Source of the DNA: Catellatospora tritici
Lineage (GTDB): Bacteria > Actinomycetota > Actinomycetes > Mycobacteriales > Micromonosporaceae
DNA: 64,000 nt
Assembly: GCF_019083965.1 (NCBI RefSeq)
Contig: NZ_JAHRCY010000030.1
Coordinates: 31,206-95,205, forward strand
Direction: 5' to 3'
Each line of letters opens with the position of its first letter. Positions within the stretch are counted from its first letter, which is position 1. A program made the translations under genes and the position numbers. Of the stretch, positions 1 through 7,393 are shown piece by piece. The notes under the pieces are model-generated. The model had not been told where the DNA came from. It did no database searches and was given only the letters and a program-made list of their open reading frames with translations.

Positions 1-776
1 GTGGCGTGGGTGGGGCGGCGGGTCAGGACCTGGGGGCCGGCATCCGTGATGGCGACCGTGTGTTCGGAGTGGGCGGTACGGGAGCCGTCGGCGGAACGGA
101 TCGTCCAGCCGTCGGCGTCGAACCTGATTCTGTCGGTGGTACGGCAGAACCAGGGCTCGATGGCGATGGTGAGGCCGGGGACGAGCTTCATGCCGCGGCG
201 GGCGCGGCCGCTGTTGGCGACGTGCGGGGCCTCGTGCATGGTGCGGCCGATGCCGTGGCCGCCGAACTCGCCGTTGACGGTGTAGCCGTACGAGTGGGCG
301 ACCTCGCCGATCGCGGCGGAGACGTCGCCGAGGCGGCCGCCGGGCTGGGCGGCGGTGATGCCTGCCGCCAGGGCGACCTCGGTGGCCTCGATCAGCCTGA
401 GGTCGGCCGGGTCGGGGGTGCCGACGATGACGGAGAGCGCGGAGTCGGCGACCCAGCCGTCGATGCCGGCCGCCATGTCGATGCTGAGCAGGTCACCGTC
501 GCGCAGCACGTAGTCGCGCGGCAGGCCGTGCAGCACCGCGTCGTTGACCGACAGGCACAGCACGTTGCGAAACGGGCCCCGGCCGAACGAGGGGGCGTAG
601 TCCCAGTAACAGGATTCGGCGCCGCGCTCCCTGATCCGGCGGCGGGCGTGGTGTTCGAGGTCCATCAGGTTGACGCCGACCGTGGCGATACCGCTCAGCT
701 CGGCGAGCAGCTCGCCGACGAACTGGCCGGTCACCGCCATCCGGCCGATCTCCTCGGCGGACTTGAGCTCGATCAC
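1..776 (-). CDS. map: Type I methionine aminopeptidase, C-terminus cut by window edge
   Basis: Removes the initiator methionine from nascent proteins in the cytoplasm. Read on the minus strand from a GTG at 776-774, it shows the MetAP order of metal ligands: IDMAAGIDGWVADSA (two Asp), GGHGIGRTMHEAPH (His), IAIEPWF (Glu) and SEHTVAIT (Glu). About 258 codons are visible, ending in the usual VLT-type C-terminus, so only a few residues and the stop lie outside the window. An AGAAGGGGG Shine-Dalgarno sits 5 nt before the GTG. It is divergent from the XRE gene at 850. Actinomycetes often carry two or three map paralogues, and this may be an accessory copy. Confidence 0.93.
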   Translation of the reverse strand, partial: MIELKSAEEIGRMAVTGQFVGELLAELSGIATVGVNLMDLEHHARRRIRERGAESCYWDYAPSFGRGPFRNVLCLSVNDAVLHGLPRDYVLRDGDLLSIDMAAGIDGWVADSALSVIVGTPDPADLRLIEATEVALAAGITAAQPGGRLGDVSAAIGEVAHSYGYTVNGEFGGHGIGRTMHEAPHVANSGRARRGMKLVPGLTIAIEPWFCRTTDRIRFDADGWTIRSADGSRTAHSEHTVAITDAGPQVLTRRPTHA

Positions 777-798
777 GACGACCCCCTTCTCCGTATGC

Positions 799-812
799 GG
801 TATTTTTATACC
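799..812. promoter_or_regulatory. Inverted repeat between map and XRE gene, candidate operator
   Basis: GGTAT-TTTT-ATACC forms a perfect 5-bp-arm inverted repeat in the 73-bp divergent gap. A further GGGTATCC half-like sequence lies at about 836-842, just before the XRE start. It is a plausible autoregulatory site for the XRE protein. The A/T-rich core could also supply the -10 element for map. Confidence 0.4.
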
Positions 813-849
813 ACGCCAGGTCGGGATGCTTCGGGGGTATCCTGCTGTC

Positions 850-1143
850 ATGGTTCGCCAACCGCTCACCGCCGAACAGATCGCCGCGGGTCAGCGCCTC
901 GGCGTCGCCCTCAGGGCCGCGCGGGCCGGTCGCAGCCTGGTCGAGGTGGCCCTGGCGGCCGGTATCTCCCCTGAGACGCTGCGCAAGATCGAGGCGGGCC
1001 GTCTGCCCGCACCGGCGTTCGGCACGGTGGTCTGCCTCAGCCAGGCCCTCGACGTGCCCCTCGGTGACCTGGCCGCCGTCTGGCTGGCCGAGATGCCCGT
1101 CCGTCAGGCGTCCTGGCGACCGGCCGCTCCGGTGCTCCAGTAA
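850..1143 (+). CDS. Small XRE-family helix-turn-helix regulator
   Basis: A 97-residue cytoplasmic DNA-binding protein. Residues about 14-75 form an XRE/Cro-type fold: RLGVALRAARAGRSL, then VALAAGISPETLRKIEAG as the helix-turn-helix, then a region ending in LSQALDVPLGDLAAVW. There is no extra sensor domain. The start is taken at ATG 850, because an upstream in-frame extension would run into the map promoter. It is transcribed away from map across a gap holding an inverted repeat, so it probably controls itself and possibly map. The family is clear; the target and signal are not. Confidence 0.8.
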   Translation: MVRQPLTAEQIAAGQRLGVALRAARAGRSLVEVALAAGISPETLRKIEAGRLPAPAFGTVVCLSQALDVPLGDLAAVWLAEMPVRQASWRPAAPVLQ

Positions 1144-1285
1144 AAACACAGGTCAGCACCGTTCGAGTGCCGCGCGTCGGTCGTGGCCCGCAGGCGGGAT
1201 CATGCCCGCTGGGCGAGGGGCCGCCGCACCAGCGGAGCCGCGCGAGACCACGCTGACGCCCCGTTCGCGGGCGCCCCCCGGTTCG

Positions 1286-1561
1286 TCAGGCGACGCCGGC
1301 GGCACGGACCAGCCACCTGCCGGTCCGTGGCTGGCAGGTCGCTGATCTGCACTGGCAGGGGCGTGGACGACGAGCCCGATGGGGCGATCGCCGGGCGCCG
1401 ACGGAGTCCGAAATGATCCGAGTGCCTTCGTCGTCGTACCGCAGCGGCGTGGGGTCCACGACGTGTGTCTGCGGCAACGCGCGGGCGGCGAGCCAGCAGC
1501 GTAGCGCCACCGCCAGCACGAAGGCAGCCAACGCGACACGGGCGATCATGTCGTCGGTCAT
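1286..1561 (-). CDS. Small predicted membrane protein, unknown function
   Basis: A 91-residue reading frame beginning MTDDMIARVALAAFVLAVAL, preceded by a strong GGAGG 7 nt before the ATG. Residues about 5-26 form one clear transmembrane helix. Residues 27-50 (VVDPTPLRYDDEGTRIISDS) look like ordinary protein. The rest is Arg/Pro-rich low-complexity sequence of doubtful authenticity, so the natural C-terminus may lie in another frame after a frameshift near 1400. No family is recognised. The flanks 1144-1285 and 1562-1729 show no convincing gene. Confidence 0.45.
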   Translation of the reverse strand: MTDDMIARVALAAFVLAVALRCWLAARALPQTHVVDPTPLRYDDEGTRIISDSVGARRSPHRARRPRPCQCRSATCQPRTGRWLVRAAGVA

Positions 1562-1729
1562 CGCCGGTCCTCCAGTCCGTGTTTGCCATCGTGGATGTCC
1601 ACGTTGCGTCGACCGCAAACCCGCGAGCACCACACGACAGCAGCCCGAGCGTTCCGGCGCTGCCGGGGTCACCGCGATGGTTCCGACCGGGCGAGCGGCA
1701 TCGACTCCTCAACAGCGCAGGAGAACCTC

Positions 1730-1897
1730 ATGACGGCGTACGAGCAGCGGTCGACACCGGAGCTGGTCGAGCGGCGTCGGCCACCGATGTCCGCGGCGAC
1801 CTGCGCCACCGCCCCGCGCCCACGGCGCGAGGCACCCCTCCCCGTGCGCCGGCTCGGCCGACCCGCTGACCTGGCCGCTGTCGACGTCGGCCGGTAG
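1730..1897 (+). pseudogene. Probable remnant of a holin-X/DUF1469-type membrane protein gene (N-terminus only)
   Basis: An AGGAGAACC Shine-Dalgarno precedes ATG 1730. The first 15 codons, MTAYEQRSTPELVER, match from memory the start of actinobacterial holin-X (DUF1469) proteins, which continue with A-x-D-V-S-x-L-V-R-x-E. Here the expected continuation appears instead in the next frame as ASATDVRGDLRHR. Beyond that the sequence is Pro/Arg-rich noise with no transmembrane helices. I read this as a frameshifted and truncated remnant. It could instead be a 55-residue peptide of unknown role. Confidence 0.35.
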
Positions 1898-1920
1898 GGA
1901 GGCGGCCGACGTCGACAGCG
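1876..1920 (-). terminator. Terminator hairpin after the GH53 gene
   Basis: Perfect 18-bp stem (1876-1893 with 1903-1920) and 9-nt loop, about 35 bp beyond the stop of the minus-strand galactanase gene. No U-tract, as is common in high-GC actinomycetes. Confidence 0.75.
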
Positions 1921-1953
1921 GGAGCGGGCATTTCCTTCAGACCTGTGGCAGGG

Positions 1954-3078
1954 TCACGGTGTCCACACGACGTTCGGGTTGACGTGGCCGGTCCAGTCGA
2001 AGATGGCCATGTTGTCCCACTGGTCACCGGTGCCGTTGATGTTGGCGGGATCCCAGCCGTTGCCCGAGATCGCGTACCAGGTCGGCTCCCAGTAGAAGAC
2101 GCCGATCGCCCCGGCGTTGCGGGCGGTGTTCTGCACGTGCGTGAACTCCGTGGCCTGTCCGCTCCAGCTCGCCGCGTATCCCGAGCACGGCGCGGACCCG
2201 CTGATCGAGTTGGCCTCGCTGTCGGCGTTGGCCGAGGTGAACGGGTACGCCGTCTCGGCCAGCACGACCGGCTTGCCGTAGCGCGACTTCACGTCGACGA
2301 TCACGTTGTACAGGTTCGTCAGGGTCCCGTGCCACATGCAGTAGTACGACAGGCCGGTGATGTCCCAGGCGACGCCCTTGGCCTTGATCCCGTCGTAGAA
2401 CCACCGCGCGTTGGCCATGCTGTCCGCGTCGGCGGTGTGGATGATCACCTGCGTACCGCTGTTGCAGGCCTTGACGGCGTTGTAACCGGACTTGAGCAGC
2501 AGGCTCAGGTTGGTGAAGTCGTTGTTGACGACCTTGCCGTCGTTCCACAGCATGCCGACGTTGATCTCGTTGCCGATCTGGATGCTGTCGGGCGTGGTGC
2601 CCTGGGCCTTCAGACTGTTGCAGACGTCGTAGGTGTAGTTGTAGACGTCGGTCTGCAGCTGGCTGATGCCGTGGCTGGCCCAGGCGGCGGGCTTGTACTG
2701 CTTGCCCGGGTCGGCCCAGGTGTCGGAGTAGTGGAAGTCGACCATCAGCTTCAGGCCCTTGGCCTTGACGGTCTTCGCGTACGCGAGCACCTTGGCCTTG
2801 TTGTTGTAGCCGCTGGCGGGGTTGTTCCAGACCCGCAGGCGGGCGTAGTTCACGCCGATGCCCTTGAGGATGTCCAACGGGTCCTTGGCCGTTCCGGCGG
2901 CGTCGTAGTACTTCGCCCCCAGGTCCAGGCTGCGCTGGACGGACGACACGTCGGCGCCGAGCATGGTCAGCGTGTTCGCGGCCGCGGCGGGCGGCGCGGC
3001 GACGAGCATGGCGGGCAGGAACGCGGTCACGAACAGCAGGGCGGCCCGTGCTCTCGGACGGCGGTGCCACACGGTCAT
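1954..3078 (-). CDS. Secreted GH53 arabinogalactan endo-beta-1,4-galactanase
   Basis: Hydrolyses beta-1,4-galactan side chains of pectin outside the cell. The 374-residue protein has a signal peptide (HRRPRARAALLFVTAFLP... ending near AAAA-34) and a single GH53 barrel (VSSVQRS at 45-51, ARLRVWNNP near 79-87). The acid/base is E171 in QIGNEINVGMLW and the nucleophile is E275 in VVLAETAYPF. The ATG at 3078 follows AAGGAGG by 5 nt; an upstream in-frame ATG at 3141 has no such site. There is no carbohydrate-binding module. Two identical LacI-type palindromes lie 64-159 bp upstream, so galacto-oligosaccharide induction is likely. It is monocistronic, with its own hairpin. Confidence 0.93.
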   Translation of the reverse strand: MTVWHRRPRARAALLFVTAFLPAMLVAAPPAAAANTLTMLGADVSSVQRSLDLGAKYYDAAGTAKDPLDILKGIGVNYARLRVWNNPASGYNNKAKVLAYAKTVKAKGLKLMVDFHYSDTWADPGKQYKPAAWASHGISQLQTDVYNYTYDVCNSLKAQGTTPDSIQIGNEINVGMLWNDGKVVNNDFTNLSLLLKSGYNAVKACNSGTQVIIHTADADSMANARWFYDGIKAKGVAWDITGLSYYCMWHGTLTNLYNVIVDVKSRYGKPVVLAETAYPFTSANADSEANSISGSAPCSGYAASWSGQATEFTHVQNTARNAGAIGVFYWEPTWYAISGNGWDPANINGTGDQWDNMAIFDWTGHVNPNVVWTP

Positions 3079-3141
3079 CTCAACCTCCTTGAATCGAGAC
3101 GTGTTGCGGGTAGATCCCCCGTGCGCGAACAGGCGGTTCAT

Positions 3142-3157
3142 CTGTGAACGTTCACAG
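3142..3157. promoter_or_regulatory. LacI-type operator 1 upstream of GH53
   Basis: Perfect 16-bp palindrome CTGTGAACGTTCACAG with the central CG typical of LacI/GalR-family operators, 64 bp upstream of the galactanase ATG. An identical copy lies 80 bp further upstream. Confidence 0.8.
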
Positions 3158-3221
3158 AACGTCGCACAGACGAGGCTCCGCAGGTTGCCTTGACAGTAGG
3201 GATATCGCGGGCCAGCGGAGT

Positions 3222-3237
3222 CTGTGAACGTTCACAG
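3222..3237. promoter_or_regulatory. LacI-type operator 2 upstream of GH53
   Basis: Second perfect copy of CTGTGAACGTTCACAG, centre-to-centre 80 bp from operator 1. Paired operators at this spacing would allow repression by DNA looping. The rest of the 366-bp gap 3079-3444 holds no gene. Confidence 0.8.
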
Positions 3238-3402
3238 TAGAGAGACGGCGGGGGGATGTAAAGACCGTGTTTCGCGTACGTCTCGATCGGCGTGCGAGGT
3301 CCACTCGCGACGGTTGACGCAGGTCGATATCTTCGGGTCATGACCCCTCTGTCGGAGCTGACCGGGGAGCCGCCCGCTGTCGCGGCCCTGCTGGTGCAGC
3401 CG

Positions 3403-3434
3403 CCGCCCCGGCTCCCTCGTGGGAGCCGGGGCGG
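3403..3434 (-). terminator. Terminator of the PadR/permease-prefix operon
   Basis: Perfect 14-bp stem with a TCGT tetraloop, just past the stop of the minus-strand membrane protein gene at 3445. Confidence 0.75.
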
Positions 3435-3444
3435 ACGGCTGTGA

Positions 3445-4812
3445 TCAGGCGAAGTCGAACAGGGGTGGGAAGACCAGCACGACGACCCAGGCCCAGGCGG
3501 CGTACACCAGGAGGTAGCTGGTCTGCCAGCGCTCCAGCACGCCGAACGCCTTGCGGCCGCGGATGAAGCCGAGGAACAGCCACGCCGACCAGCCGAGGTT
3601 GGCCAGCAGGATGAGGTTCTCGCCCAGGGCCGCGGTCTTGTTGGCGGTGAAACCGAACTCGGTGATCCGGCTGAGAATCGCCGCCAGCACCAGGACGTCG
3701 ACGAGCAGGGCACTGACCACGAGGGCGAGCTGCAGCTTGTCGAAGATGCCGGGCCGGGCCGTCGCGTCGCGGGCCGACACGGAGTACAGCAGCAGCCCGA
3801 GCACCACGACCAGCAGCACGTCGAACAGGATGAGCACGTCGCGGTCGACGTTGATGCCGTTGCTGGTCACGATGATGGCGCCCAGCAGGGTCAGCAGGGT
3901 CGCCGTGAACAGCGGGGTGAACACCTTGGTCAGCACCGGCGCCATGTTCTCGATGACGCTCTGCTTGGCCTCCACCAGCCACGCGGCGACCACGACCGCC
4001 GCCGCCGCGCCGCAGGGCAGCAGCCACTCGCTGATGAACACCTCCGGGTTCAGGCCGATGGCGTTGAAGGTGCCCGCGATGATGCCGATCAGCACTCCGC
4101 CGCCCAGTCCCAGCAGCGCGAAGTAGATCAGCCACTCGCCGGTGAACCGGATGAAGTCCATCCGGCGTTGCTGCGAGCGCCACTGGCCTGCGGCGTACGC
4201 GACGCCGACCACCAGCCACAGCGCCAGCGGCAGGTGGATTCCGGCCAGCACGAGGGTCTGCGCCGAGGACTCGTCCATGGGGTAGGCGTTGACCGCCACC
4301 GCACCCACGCCGAACAGCACCGCCAGCACCCCGATGAGCAGCGGTTGCAGGCGGCGGCGCCACGCGAAGTACGCCGTCAGCGGCGCCAGCGCGAACAGGC
4401 TGAAGTTGCGCAGGTAGAAGGCGCTGTCGTCGATGTCGACGCCGAGCCAGTTGGGCACCTTGATCGCCAGCGCCGCGGCGGCGGCAAACGCGATCATGAC
4501 CAGCAGGTCGCGCCGGTCGCCGCCGGTCGAGCCACCGCCGTCGTCGCCCGTGAGCACCAGCTGCTTCCATAAGCGGTCGGAGTGCTCGCGGGCGAACTCG
4601 CGTGACAGCTCGTCGAGGCTGCCCATCCGCTTGACCGCGATCAGGAACGCCTCGTCGGGCCGCAGGCCCGAGGCGGTGAGGTCGGCGATCCGGCCGCGCA
4701 GGTGGTCCTCCAGCTCGTCGGCGTCGGGCTGGTGCAGGGTGCGGCGCTTGCGCACGTACGCCCGCCACTCGGCGATCTGGCGCTCCAGCTCCTCATCGCT
4801 GTCGACGGTCAT
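3445..4812 (-). CDS. Permease-prefix-domain membrane protein
   Basis: A 455-residue protein. Residues about 1-85 (DEELERQIAEWRAYVRKR, ELEDHLRGRIADL, DEAFLIAVKRMGS, LSREFAREH) match the permease prefix (DUF1700-like) domain that often follows PadR regulators. The remainder holds about ten hydrophobic helices, so it is an integral membrane protein. No ATPase is encoded with it. The ATG overlaps the stop of the PadR gene (ATGA, 4812-4809), so the two are translationally coupled and regulated together. The substrate is unknown. The pairing suggests a membrane stress or drug response, but that is inference. Confidence 0.8.
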   Translation of the reverse strand: MTVDSDEELERQIAEWRAYVRKRRTLHQPDADELEDHLRGRIADLTASGLRPDEAFLIAVKRMGSLDELSREFAREHSDRLWKQLVLTGDDGGGSTGGDRRDLLVMIAFAAAAALAIKVPNWLGVDIDDSAFYLRNFSLFALAPLTAYFAWRRRLQPLLIGVLAVLFGVGAVAVNAYPMDESSAQTLVLAGIHLPLALWLVVGVAYAAGQWRSQQRRMDFIRFTGEWLIYFALLGLGGGVLIGIIAGTFNAIGLNPEVFISEWLLPCGAAAAVVVAAWLVEAKQSVIENMAPVLTKVFTPLFTATLLTLLGAIIVTSNGINVDRDVLILFDVLLVVVLGLLLYSVSARDATARPGIFDKLQLALVVSALLVDVLVLAAILSRITEFGFTANKTAALGENLILLANLGWSAWLFLGFIRGRKAFGVLERWQTSYLLVYAAWAWVVVLVFPPLFDFA

Positions 4813-5183
4813 GCCATCCCCCATCCCGGTGCGGTGATCGGGCGCAGCGTCGCCGGTCCGGCGTTCCAGACGCCGCGCAGGGTCTCGACGACCGCCGCCC
4901 ACTGCTGGCGCTGTTCGGCCAGCTCGGCCCGGCCCTGTTCGGTGATCTGGTAGTACTTGCGTCGCCGCCCGCCGGGCGGGCTGTCCCACGTCGACTCGAC
5001 GTGGCCCAGCCGCTCCAGCCGGTGCAGCAGCGGGTAGAGCAGGCCGTCGGTCCATTCGAGGTGGCCGCCGGACAGGTCGTTGACCTGCTTGAGAATCGCG
5101 TATCCGTAGCTCTGGCCCTCGGCCAGGATGCCGAGCACGAGGGGAGTAGCCGAGGCCGCGACGAGATCTTTCGTGATGTGCAC
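4809..5183 (-). CDS. PadR-family transcriptional regulator
   Basis: A 124-residue repressor. The winged helix is at residues about 12-85 (TPLVLGILAEGQSYGYAILK, GLLYPLLHRLERLGHVES, GGRRRKYYQITEQGR), followed by a short dimerisation helix. The start is GTG 5183. It overlaps the downstream membrane protein gene by 4 nt. A perfect inverted repeat 17 bp upstream is the likely self-operator. PadR proteins of this length usually sense small aromatic or amphipathic ligands; the ligand here is unknown. Confidence 0.9.
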   Translation of the reverse strand: MHITKDLVAASATPLVLGILAEGQSYGYAILKQVNDLSGGHLEWTDGLLYPLLHRLERLGHVESTWDSPPGGRRRKYYQITEQGRAELAEQRQQWAAVVETLRGVWNAGPATLRPITAPGWGMA

Positions 5184-5199
5184 GAGGACACCGCCTAAC

Positions 5200-5229
5200 C
5201 CTAGAACTGCGATACATAGTAGTTCTAGG
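5200..5229. promoter_or_regulatory. PadR operator candidate
   Basis: CCTAGAACT-N12-AGTTCTAGG, perfect 9-bp arms, lies 17 bp upstream of the padR GTG. The 12-nt spacer reads ACTATGTATCGC on the coding strand and probably contains the -10 element, so repressor binding would block polymerase. Confidence 0.7.
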
Positions 5230-5249
5230 TATAGGCGGCGCGCAACGCG

Positions 5250-6365
5250 TCAGTTCGCCTTGATGGTCCGGGACCCCTGCTTGCCGTCCACGTTCCAGCG
5301 CAGGTCGAGGCGGCAGCCGGGGGTCGCCTGGAACTGCGCTACGCCCTGCAGGTGGGCGCCCGCGAAGAACTCCTGCTGCGGAGTCAGCTCGACCTTGGGC
5401 GGCGTCAGTTCGACCGGCACCCGGGTTCGGCCCAGGGGCACCGGCACGTGCGTGGCCAGGAACAGCGCGACCAGGTCCGCCATCGCCCCGCCGACCAGCG
5501 GGCACGGGCCGCGCAGATCGCTACCCACGTCCTGGGGGCGCAGGTAGTCGAAGTGCTCGCCCTCGTAGACCGCCGCGTACCGGGGCTGGGGCAGGTTGTC
5601 CCAGATGTGGGTCGGGCCGTCGAGGTCCTCGAAGATCTGACCCAGGCTGTTGCCCTCCGTCGCCCAGGCGAAGAACGACGGCCGCCCGATCGACGTGAGC
5701 ACCGCCATCCGGTCGTTGATCTCCGCGTACGGCGCGCCGAGGCTCACGAACGCGCCGAAAGCCGGGTTCGCGGCCATCACCCTGGCCCCGAGCAGCCCGC
5801 CGTAGGAGTGTCCGACGACGGCCGTCGAGTCGGCCTGGTGGGACACCCAGCGGCGGTGGTCCCACTGGTTGCGTACCCAGGCCAGGTAGTTCGCCGCGTC
5901 GGTGAGAGCCGGGTCCTCGCCGTTCTGGGACAGCAGCGCCGGGTGACTGGGCACCGCGACGACGTATCCGCAGCGGGCCAGCACGGCGGCGAACCGCTCC
6001 CACTTGGCGTGGTAGCCGGTGAGCGGAACCCCGGCCGGAGGCTGGCCGTGCAGCAGCAGGACCAGGGGCCAACCGGTCAGGCACAGTTTCAGCATCGGCG
6101 CGTTCGCCGTCGCGCCGTCGTAGCTCGGGTAGTAGACGCGCATGTCGCGCGGCGTGCCGTGGACCGCGGCGGTCAGGTCCTGCACGCCCCAGAAGACAGG
6201 GCGGCCGATGTCAGGGTTCCAGGTGATGCCGCCGGACTCGGCGGGATCCTCGGGGCAGCTGTTCGCCGCGGCCTCGACCGCCTCCTTGCACCCGGGCAGC
6301 AGCGCCAGCGCCGCGAGCGCGCCGAGACCCGCCAGGGCGCGGCGGCGGTTCATCACGTTCGTCAT
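5250..6365 (-). CDS. Secreted alpha/beta-hydrolase lipoprotein
   Basis: A 371-residue hydrolase. The N-terminus NRRRALAGLGALAAL...LPGC-26 is a lipobox behind a twin-arginine-like run, so the protein is probably anchored outside the membrane. The oxyanion region is LLLHGQP (about 103-109) and the nucleophile elbow is GHSYGG with S187. A candidate acid and His follow in the C-terminal half (EGEHFDYL). The last 50 residues form a small beta-rich tail. It resembles acyl or dienelactone-type hydrolases, but the substrate cannot be set. No Shine-Dalgarno is obvious. A second ATG at 6353 is an alternative start. Confidence 0.8.
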   Translation of the reverse strand: MTNVMNRRRALAGLGALAALALLPGCKEAVEAAANSCPEDPAESGGITWNPDIGRPVFWGVQDLTAAVHGTPRDMRVYYPSYDGATANAPMLKLCLTGWPLVLLLHGQPPAGVPLTGYHAKWERFAAVLARCGYVVAVPSHPALLSQNGEDPALTDAANYLAWVRNQWDHRRWVSHQADSTAVVGHSYGGLLGARVMAANPAFGAFVSLGAPYAEINDRMAVLTSIGRPSFFAWATEGNSLGQIFEDLDGPTHIWDNLPQPRYAAVYEGEHFDYLRPQDVGSDLRGPCPLVGGAMADLVALFLATHVPVPLGRTRVPVELTPPKVELTPQQEFFAGAHLQGVAQFQATPGCRLDLRWNVDGKQGSRTIKAN

Positions 6366-6514
6366 CGATCGAGCATGCGGGGCTGACGCCGAAGGCGGTG
6401 TGCCGTGGTTGACTGTCGCCCGTTCGGCATACCGACACTCGACGGTGTTCCTGCCGAGCGACCGATCGGCGCTCCGAGGTCGCCGTCGGTGAGCAGCGGG
6501 CTTGACGGGGGATC

Positions 6515-7174
6515 ATGATGCGGATCGACGCGGAGCTTTATCCCGAGGTGGTCGATGCGGGCGGCCTGCTGCGCGCGCTGGTCGAGCTGGCCGAACGCAA
6601 CGGCGTCGACCTCGACGGTGCCCACGAGTCGCCACCGCTCTCGCTCGGGATGGTGACCGTGCCGTCGGACCGGGGCGGGATCCACGTTGGTGTGATCAGG
6701 TCGGCGCGAGGCTTCACCATCGCCATGTCCGGGCCGAACTGGACCTGGGCGCGCGGCACCACCGCGGACCTGCCGGACGTGGTCGAGGTCGCGGGCGCGT
6801 GGCGAGGCGGCATGCTGCTTCGCGAGTTGACCGCCGCGTACCCGTTCCTGGCGTACGACGCGCTCGGGCTCGGCTACGAGGACGGCGACCCGGTGTCGGC
6901 GATGTGGGGCATCCTGTTGGCGGCCGAGCACCTGGAACGGCAGCGTCCGCTGCTGCGGGCCGCGTTCGCCCACCCGCGGCTCAGGCCGCTCATGCCGGGC
7001 GTCTCCCACGGCACGGTCCGGCTGAAGCGCGACCACCTCGTCCGGGACGCGGGAGAGGTGACGATCACCGAGATCGGCGACCGCTACGGGGTGGGGTCGG
7101 GTTGGTTCGACGAGGATCCGGAGCTGGTCGACTCGCTCACCGAAGCCATCGAACTGGCGGTCCTGCTGCTGTAG
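6515..7174 (+). CDS. DUF6193-like protein, function unknown
   Basis: A 219-residue soluble protein starting MMRIDAELYPEVVDAGGLL. The C-terminal stretch AAFAHPRLRPLMPGVSHGTVRL recalls the P-R-L-R-x-L-x-P-x-x-S-H-G/W pattern of DUF6193 (called natural product biosynthesis proteins in some annotations), recalled from memory and not searched. There is no signal peptide and no catalytic motif I can name. GACGGGGGATC precedes the first of two tandem ATGs. Four 21-bp tandem repeats begin right at its stop codon. Confidence 0.6.
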   Translation: MMRIDAELYPEVVDAGGLLRALVELAERNGVDLDGAHESPPLSLGMVTVPSDRGGIHVGVIRSARGFTIAMSGPNWTWARGTTADLPDVVEVAGAWRGGMLLRELTAAYPFLAYDALGLGYEDGDPVSAMWGILLAAEHLERQRPLLRAAFAHPRLRPLMPGVSHGTVRLKRDHLVRDAGEVTITEIGDRYGVGSGWFDEDPELVDSLTEAIELAVLLL

Positions 7175-7258
7175 CGGCCCGTGATCGGCCGCGGTCGGCC
7201 CGTGATCGGCTGCGGCAGGCCCATGATCGGCTGCGGCAGGCCCATGATCGGCTGCGGT
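7175..7258. repeat. Four tandem 21-bp repeats
   Basis: Units at 7175-7195, 7196-7216, 7217-7237 and 7238-7258 share the core GGCCCRTGATCGGCYGCGG. The last two differ by one base. They directly follow the stop of the DUF6193-like gene and run into a dispersed palindromic element. Confidence 0.85.
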
Positions 7259-7316
7259 TTCGGGAAGGTGCTGCAATCTTGGCCGTTTTTCGTGCAGTTT
7301 CCCGGAAACCGCACCC
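7244..7316 (-). repeat. Dispersed nested palindrome, copy A (reverse orientation)
   Basis: On the minus strand it reads GCGGTTTCCGGGAAACTGC, then CGAAAAACGGCCAAGATT, then CTTCCCGAAACCGCAG. This is the same order of blocks as the copies at 32080 and 38112, but decayed. Confidence 0.7.
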
Positions 7317-7393
7317 TGAAGCACCCCGCGCGGCGCGCGGGCGGGCACCTGGGGCCCGGGTGGGTGGCGATCATGGTGTGGGAGGCTGGGCGG

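Noticed and set aside
1..974. 322-codon plus-strand frame at the left end.
   Set aside because: It is the complement of methionine aminopeptidase, whose metal ligands are all visible on the minus strand.
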